Assembly (NCBI GenBank): GCA_937915785.1
Contig: CALGGY010000122.1
Coordinates: 1 to 45,991, forward strand
DNA from: an uncultured Bacteroidales bacterium
Lineage (GTDB): Bacteria > Bacteroidota > Bacteroidia > Bacteroidales > P3
Length of the DNA: 45,991 nucleotides
Direction: 5' to 3'
The position numbers and the translations under genes were made by a program. Positions 41,982 to 45,991 of the stretch are shown here, in pieces. Position 1 is the stretch's first letter. Every line of letters begins with the position of its first letter. Under the pieces are notes generated by a model. It made no database searches. It saw nothing but the letters and a program-made list of their open reading frames with translations, and was not told the origin of the DNA.

Positions 41982-44123
41982 ATGAAAAAAAGAATCCTTA
42001 ACTTGCTGTCGGTTTGTGTGGCAGTTTTTGCCGCCGGCGCTACCGTTGCCAACCCCGTTGACGAGGCGACAGCTATGCGTGTTGCACGCAATCATCTGAT
42101 TCAGCAGAGCGATGCCCAAGACATCGAAATTGTCGATGTTACACCGCAGATGCCTTACCGCAACATCTATTTCTTTAAAGAGACCTCTGGCAGGGGCTTT
42201 GTGCTCGTGTCCGGCGACGACGCCGCTACTCCAATTCTTGGCTACTCAACCAACACCACTTTCGACCCCTCCGACCTGCCCGACTACATACATCTGTGGT
42301 TTCTGCAGTACGACCGCCAGATTGACGCCCTTATCGCCGAGGGCGTGAAGGCCACCGACGACATTTTCGACGAATGGCAACGTTTGATAAACGGCGACCC
42401 CATTCCCGAAGAACGTGCCCGCGAGAAATCGGTAAGTCCTTTGCTGACAACCACTTGGGGTCAGGGTACCAATGCCGGCAACACATACAACAGCCTTTGT
42501 CCGCACAGCGGCTCCACCTACACCTACGCTGGCTGTACAGCAGTTGCCACCGCACAGGTGATGAAATACTGGAACCACCCCGCTACCGGACGCGGATCGC
42601 ACTCCTATAGCCATCAGACATGGGGCACCCTTTCGGCAAATTTCGGCAGCACCAATTACGCTTGGACCAGCATGCCCAACTCCATCACGTCGTCGAGTTC
42701 CGCAACACAGAAAACTGCCGTTGCCACTCTTATTTATCATGTAGGAGTTGCCGTTGAGATGGACTATGGCACATCGGGCAGTGGTGCCGCTACAACAAAC
42801 TACGGAAGCATTAGCACCCCCTCTGCCGAGAATGCCCTGCAGTCGTTTTTCAAATACTCGTGTTCCACACACTCTTTGTCGAAAGGCAATTTCACCAATG
42901 CAGAATGGATAGCCCTGCTTAAAGGCGAGCTGGATGCCAGCACCCCTCGCCCGATACTTTACAGCGGATTCGATGCATCGTACCAGTCGGGCCACGCTTT
43001 TGTGCTCGATGGATACAACACCAGCAGCCAGTTCCACATCAACTGGGGCTGGAGCAGCAGCTACGACGGCTATTTCACCATGGGAGCCTTGAACCCCACC
43101 GGCAGCGGAACAGGCGGAAACCAGAGCAACAACTACAGCTACAACAACAGCGCTGTTATCGGTATTAAGCCCGCCGCCAGCACCGGCAGCTCGTCCACAG
43201 TATCGGCCTCGGTGAACAACAGCTCGTGGGGCAGCGTTTCGGGTGCCCGCTCGTACACCAACTATTCCGACACGGCAAGCCTTTTGGTGAACACCAACGA
43301 GGGATACCGTTTCAAACGCTGGAGCGACGGTAGCATGGCTAATCCCCGTCAGTTTGTGGTAAACGACAATATGACTCTCACTGCCGAGCTGGAGAAAATA
43401 TCCGGCGACACCCTGTACCATTCGAACACCTCTCCATTCACCTATTTAGGTCTGTCATCGGGAGGCACATACTACTGGGGAGTTAAATTTCCAACAACGG
43501 CACTTACGGCCAGCCGCAGACCTACGAATGTGCTTTTCTATGCGCGTTATACAGGAACTTATACACTTTACATTTACAATGACGGGACTACTGCTCCGAG
43601 CGGAAGTCCAATACTTTCGGGAAACTTGTCGCTTACAAGCACCAGCCAGTTGGGTTATATAAATGCATCCATTGGAGACAACACTCCTACAATCAACGCC
43701 TCCAAGCCCCTTTGGGTTGTGCTGAAATACACCAACAGCTCATCCCAAACTATCTATTGTATTCCCATGACAAATTACTCGGGCAACCAATACAGCAAGA
43801 TGCGCAGTACCAACGGCACTTCGTGGTCGGCAACGAATTACAGCTGCAGTTGGTGCATACAGTTGATAAACCAATACACCAGCACCCAGAATGGCATTAC
43901 AGAGGCCTCAATAGAGGACGGCTATACCATCACAAACGGAAAGGGCTTTATCACCGTTAACGGTGTGGAAAACGAGACCGTGCGTCTGATAGACAACAGC
44001 GGACGAGTGATAGCCACCGACAACGGCAACTCCGACATCAAGGAGTTTGTAGCTCCAGCCAGCGGCGTTTACCTGATTCAGGTTGGCAACAAGCCAGCCA
44101 AGAAAATTGTGGTGAAGAAATAA
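41982..44123 (+). CDS. C10-family cysteine protease (streptopain-like) with T9SS tail
   Basis: A 713-residue secreted protease. The order is signal peptide (1-22), an inhibitory pro-domain (about 23-140; RVARNHLIQQ, FVLVSGDDAATPILGYS), then the C10 catalytic domain with Cys185 in YAGCTAVATAQVMKYWNHP and His338 in SGHAFVLDGYN, followed by FHINWGWSSSYDGYFTM. Next comes a region resembling a divergent InlB B-repeat (GYRFKRWSDGSMANPRQFVV) and a further beta-domain. The last ~75 residues (GFITVNGVENETVRLIDNSG to GVYLIQVGNKPAKKIVVKK) form a T9SS sorting domain. It resembles SpeB and prevotellal interpain. It probably digests protein outside the cell. The gene follows sdhB at 27 nt. Confidence 0.92.
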   Translation: MKKRILNLLSVCVAVFAAGATVANPVDEATAMRVARNHLIQQSDAQDIEIVDVTPQMPYRNIYFFKETSGRGFVLVSGDDAATPILGYSTNTTFDPSDLPDYIHLWFLQYDRQIDALIAEGVKATDDIFDEWQRLINGDPIPEERAREKSVSPLLTTTWGQGTNAGNTYNSLCPHSGSTYTYAGCTAVATAQVMKYWNHPATGRGSHSYSHQTWGTLSANFGSTNYAWTSMPNSITSSSSATQKTAVATLIYHVGVAVEMDYGTSGSGAATTNYGSISTPSAENALQSFFKYSCSTHSLSKGNFTNAEWIALLKGELDASTPRPILYSGFDASYQSGHAFVLDGYNTSSQFHINWGWSSSYDGYFTMGALNPTGSGTGGNQSNNYSYNNSAVIGIKPAASTGSSSTVSASVNNSSWGSVSGARSYTNYSDTASLLVNTNEGYRFKRWSDGSMANPRQFVVNDNMTLTAELEKISGDTLYHSNTSPFTYLGLSSGGTYYWGVKFPTTALTASRRPTNVLFYARYTGTYTLYIYNDGTTAPSGSPILSGNLSLTSTSQLGYINASIGDNTPTINASKPLWVVLKYTNSSSQTIYCIPMTNYSGNQYSKMRSTNGTSWSATNYSCSWCIQLINQYTSTQNGITEASIEDGYTITNGKGFITVNGVENETVRLIDNSGRVIATDNGNSDIKEFVAPASGVYLIQVGNKPAKKIVVKK

Positions 44124-44145
44124 AGGTTTCTTTATCAGACATATA

Positions 44146-44178
44146 AAAAGCCAAGGTTGTAAAGACCTTGGCTTTTTT
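44146..44178 (+). terminator. Intrinsic terminator after the C10 protease
   Basis: An AAAAGCCAAGG/CCTTGGCTTTT stem (11 bp) with a 9-nt loop, continuing into T residues. It sits between convergent genes and could serve both. Confidence 0.85.
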
Positions 44179-44201
44179 GTTTTGTGGGGTTTGTTATTTT
44201 G

Positions 44202-44744
44202 TCAGTCGAGTGGTTTGTCGAGGAAAGTGCGGATGTGCTCCACCTCGTTGTCGCAAGCCACAGCGCATTCCGTAGCGGGGACAAAGGTGAGGTCGTACTC
44301 GTAGAGCTGTATTACGGCAAACCGGTTGTCGTCGGAGACGGTTACATTGAGCATGGTTAGTGTGCTGTTGTTTTTGCGCACGTCGGCAAGGAGGGCGAAG
44401 TCCTTGTTTTCCACAATCTGCCGGCAGAGCTCCTTGTCGGAAGCGGCCACGTAAACGCTATGTGCGCGCAGACGGCTTTTGGTCTTGGCATACAGGTAGT
44501 ATCCCGATTTTTTGTCGAAAATGCGCAGAAAACAGGCGATTCCCACAATCACCATTATGCCGCCTGCCACAAGGAGGGTGAACGATATTATATCGGGCAT
44601 GGCCGACGCCACGCTCACCGCAATCAGGGCTGCTCCTGCCAGAAGTGTGCAGAGAGGAGTGATTGACGAATGGTGTTTCTTTTCAACTATGTTCTCGGTT
44701 TGCAGTTTTTCAAGAAATTCGTTTGTGTCGGGTATGTTTTGCAT
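44202..44744 (-). CDS. Two-helix membrane protein, unknown function
   Basis: A 180-residue protein. Residues 1-28 are a polar cytoplasmic part with a predicted helix (NEFLEKLQTENIVEKKH). Two membrane helices follow in hairpin form (TLLAGAALIAVSVASAM and ISFTLLVAGGIMVIVGIACF). The remaining ~100 residues are soluble, with KSGYYLYAKTKSRLRAHSVYVA and a Val/Thr-rich beta region. The layout of short tail, hairpin and soluble C-domain is the same as that of the gene just upstream. No family was recognised. It starts 25 nt after its neighbour, so the two are an operon. Confidence 0.65.
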   Translation of the reverse strand: MQNIPDTNEFLEKLQTENIVEKKHHSSITPLCTLLAGAALIAVSVASAMPDIISFTLLVAGGIMVIVGIACFLRIFDKKSGYYLYAKTKSRLRAHSVYVAASDKELCRQIVENKDFALLADVRKNNSTLTMLNVTVSDDNRFAVIQLYEYDLTFVPATECAVACDNEVEHIRTFLDKPLD

Positions 44745-44769
44745 GATAATTCGTTTTTTTTGGGGTCAG

Positions 44770-45276
44770 TTACTTGTTTTCCATTTTAACTATTTCTGTT
44801 ATAGGCACATCCTTGTTGCCATGGGCTTCGAAAATCTGTGCATAGAACACCTTTTCGTCGTTGTCGGAATAGCGCACAAGGGTGAATTTTGGCGAGGCGC
44901 TTTTCTTTATATGGTCTATCGCCGCCATGTCGCGTTTCTCAAAATTATCGAACAGTTTGGAGCGTTCGTTGGCTGAATAGAAGAAAAATTCGCGCGAAAG
45001 CAGGCGGTGCACCGTTTTGCAATAGGGCGCGCGGCAATCGCCAAAAATGTAGTAAGCCACTATTGTTGCGGCTCCGAACACGCCTACCACTGTCATTCCG
45101 GCGAGGAGTGACGAAAGCCCGGCTCCTATGTTTGTGAGGGTTCGGTTGAGCAGAAGGCCTAGAATGCCTATTGCCACGCATATCCATGCCCACCACACGG
45201 GGCGCAGGCGTTTGCGTATTTCGGGCAACTCGTATATTGCCCTGTCGATGCTTTTAAATTCGGTTTTTTGTTCCAT
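44770..45276 (-). CDS. Two-helix membrane protein, unknown function
   Basis: A 168-residue protein: polar N-terminus (MEQKTEFKSIDRAIYELP), two membrane helices in hairpin form (VWWAWICVAIGILGLLL and LLAGMTVVGVFGAATIVAYY), then a soluble C-terminal part with CKTVHRLLSREFFFYSANERSK and KFTLVRYSDNDEKVFYAQIFE. It matches its downstream neighbour in architecture and in small blocks, such as an aromatic-rich segment after the hairpin and a final acidic/amide-rich part. It is probably an old duplicate. It is the first gene of the pair. Confidence 0.65.
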   Translation of the reverse strand: MEQKTEFKSIDRAIYELPEIRKRLRPVWWAWICVAIGILGLLLNRTLTNIGAGLSSLLAGMTVVGVFGAATIVAYYIFGDCRAPYCKTVHRLLSREFFFYSANERSKLFDNFEKRDMAAIDHIKKSASPKFTLVRYSDNDEKVFYAQIFEAHGNKDVPITEIVKMENK

Positions 45277-45408
45277 TGTTTGTTTTTTTTGATTTAAAAT
45301 TGTAATACAATGCGTACCAATATGTTGCGGTACACAAATACTGTTGCGGAAAGCAATGCCAGAGGTGGCAGTTCCGCAGAAGATTTAAAAAAAAATGGGG
45401 ATTTTAAA

Positions 45409-45780
45409 TCAAAGTCGCAGGACGTTGAGGAAATAGACGTAGAAATCGATACTGCGTTCGAAGGAGTTGGAAGGGAACGCATAGGCGTGGCGCACGGCAT
45501 GCAGGTACTGGTACCGTGGACCGACGGCGTATTTCGACGATTGGTTTCTCAGATTGTGGGATGTGGAGGCGCCGTTGTCGCGCGAGAGTACGCGACCGTT
45601 GCCGGTTGGCGGAGTTACGGCGGTTTCTGACGGCACCACAAAAAGCAGGTCGGAGCAGGGGATAAGGCTGGAAGAGCCGTTGTGGAAAAGCGAGCCGGAG
45701 GTGGCGCTTTTTGGGGTGGCAGTTTCGCATTCGTTGGAGGCAAAAAGGTGGTTTGGGACAAAAAACGTCATCAAAAGCAT
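45409..45780 (-). CDS. Small putative exported protein, start uncertain
   Basis: A 123-codon frame beginning MLLMTFFVPNHLFASNE, a hydrophobic run with a plausible cleavage site after FAS or LFA, followed by Ser/Thr/Pro-rich sequence (TATPKSATSGSLF, SETAVTPPTGNGRVLSRDNG) and an aromatic tail (RYQYLHAVRHAYAF). Upstream in the same frame lies KQLFTAKASVLPL, which would complete a typical signal peptide but is preceded by GTA instead of a start codon. A -7 element lies about 85 nt upstream of the ATG. I do not recognise the protein; it could be a small expressed gene or a decaying one. Confidence 0.4.
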   Translation of the reverse strand: MLLMTFFVPNHLFASNECETATPKSATSGSLFHNGSSSLIPCSDLLFVVPSETAVTPPTGNGRVLSRDNGASTSHNLRNQSSKYAVGPRYQYLHAVRHAYAFPSNSFERSIDFYVYFLNVLRL

Positions 45781-45862
45781 CAGCGGCAGAACCGATGCTT
45801 TTGCTGTGAAAAGTTGTTTTACAGCACTTTTTGCCGATATGGTGGAAATGCGTTTCTCGTGG

Positions 45863-45870
45863 CAAATATA
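45863..45870 (-). promoter_or_regulatory. Promoter -7 element upstream of the small exported ORF
   Basis: TATATTTG on the minus strand, matching TAnnTTTG; transcription would start near 45856. No -33 TTTG was found. Confidence 0.4.
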
Positions 45871-45888
45871 CGAAATAATTATGGAATT

Positions 45889-45939
45889 TGGATTCCGAAT
45901 TTCGGAATTCGGAGTTATGAGTTATGAGTTAGGAGTTAA
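45889..45939. repeat. Degenerate AT-rich intergenic repeat
   Basis: ATTCCGAATTTCGGAATTC (an inverted repeat around TTTCG) is followed by GAGTTAT GAGTTAT-type heptamers. It is related, on the opposite strand, to the repeat at 5104-5162 and to the first codons of the agmatine deiminase gene. Confidence 0.6.
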
Positions 45940-45991
45940 GATGCAGAACTATCCATTTCACATTGTACTTTGTACATATTGAATTGTCCAT

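Noticed and set aside
45294..45500. A 68-codon minus-strand frame overlapping the end of the small exported ORF
   Set aside because: No start context, no signal peptide or motif, and it overlaps a better candidate frame.

Overview
The window reads as a chromosomal segment from a member of the Bacteroidota, most likely order Bacteroidales. Evidence: many start sites follow the phylum's sigma-ABfr promoter, with TAnnTTTG at -7 and sometimes TTTG about 20 nt upstream. Three secreted proteins end in type IX secretion (T9SS) sorting domains. Lipoproteins carry acidic residues just after the lipobox cysteine. Rho has a very long N-terminal insert, the succinate dehydrogenase/fumarate reductase set is the three-gene Bacteroidota type, and the only tRNA lacks an encoded CCA. 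The T9SS cargo suggests a lineage outside typical Bacteroides, but genus cannot be fixed from sequence alone.

Layout. 1-2.8 kb: 5' end of a lysine 2,3-aminomutase gene on the minus strand, a beta-barrel outer-membrane protein, a small exported protein, a lipoprotein and a decayed copy related to that lipoprotein. 2.8-7.5 kb: two minus-strand operons, a 2-hydroxyacid dehydrogenase with mltG, and ribF with a leucine-rich-repeat protein and a nitrilase-family amidase. 7.6-12.3 kb: four tandem Omp28-family genes with a thioredoxin-like CxxC signature; one is T9SS-sorted and three look like (surface) lipoproteins. 12.3-16.6 kb: threonine aldolase, a CAT-anticodon tRNA, a small lipoprotein, and a POT-family peptide transporter fused to an extracytoplasmic domain. 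16.9-24.7 kb: murF, agmatine deiminase-family enzyme, acyltransferase, gyrA, TPR protein. 24.7-28 kb: T9SS subtilase and a membrane protein. 28-34.3 kb: a dense run of rnhB, a DUF6913-like gene, dapA, a hotdog thioesterase, argS, an acyl-ACP thioesterase and L-serine dehydratase. 34.3-38.4 kb: LysM lytic transglycosylase and rho, divergent. 38.4-44.1 kb: sdhC/A/B followed closely by a T9SS-sorted C10 cysteine protease. 44.2-46 kb: two related two-helix membrane proteins, a small exported ORF, and degenerate repeats.

Most of the window is housekeeping: wall synthesis and remodelling, flavin, lysine/peptidoglycan precursor, lipid and tRNA charging genes. Together with anaerobic fumarate respiration, exported proteases, a peptide transporter, serine and threonine breakdown and lysine aminomutase, it suggests an anaerobe that uses peptides and amino acids (inference). 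The parts most worth a second look are the Omp28 array, in which one member has lost half of the CxxC, and the peptide transporter with a DUF4430-like domain on its N-terminus. No CRISPR array, insertion sequence, integrase or prophage gene was seen.
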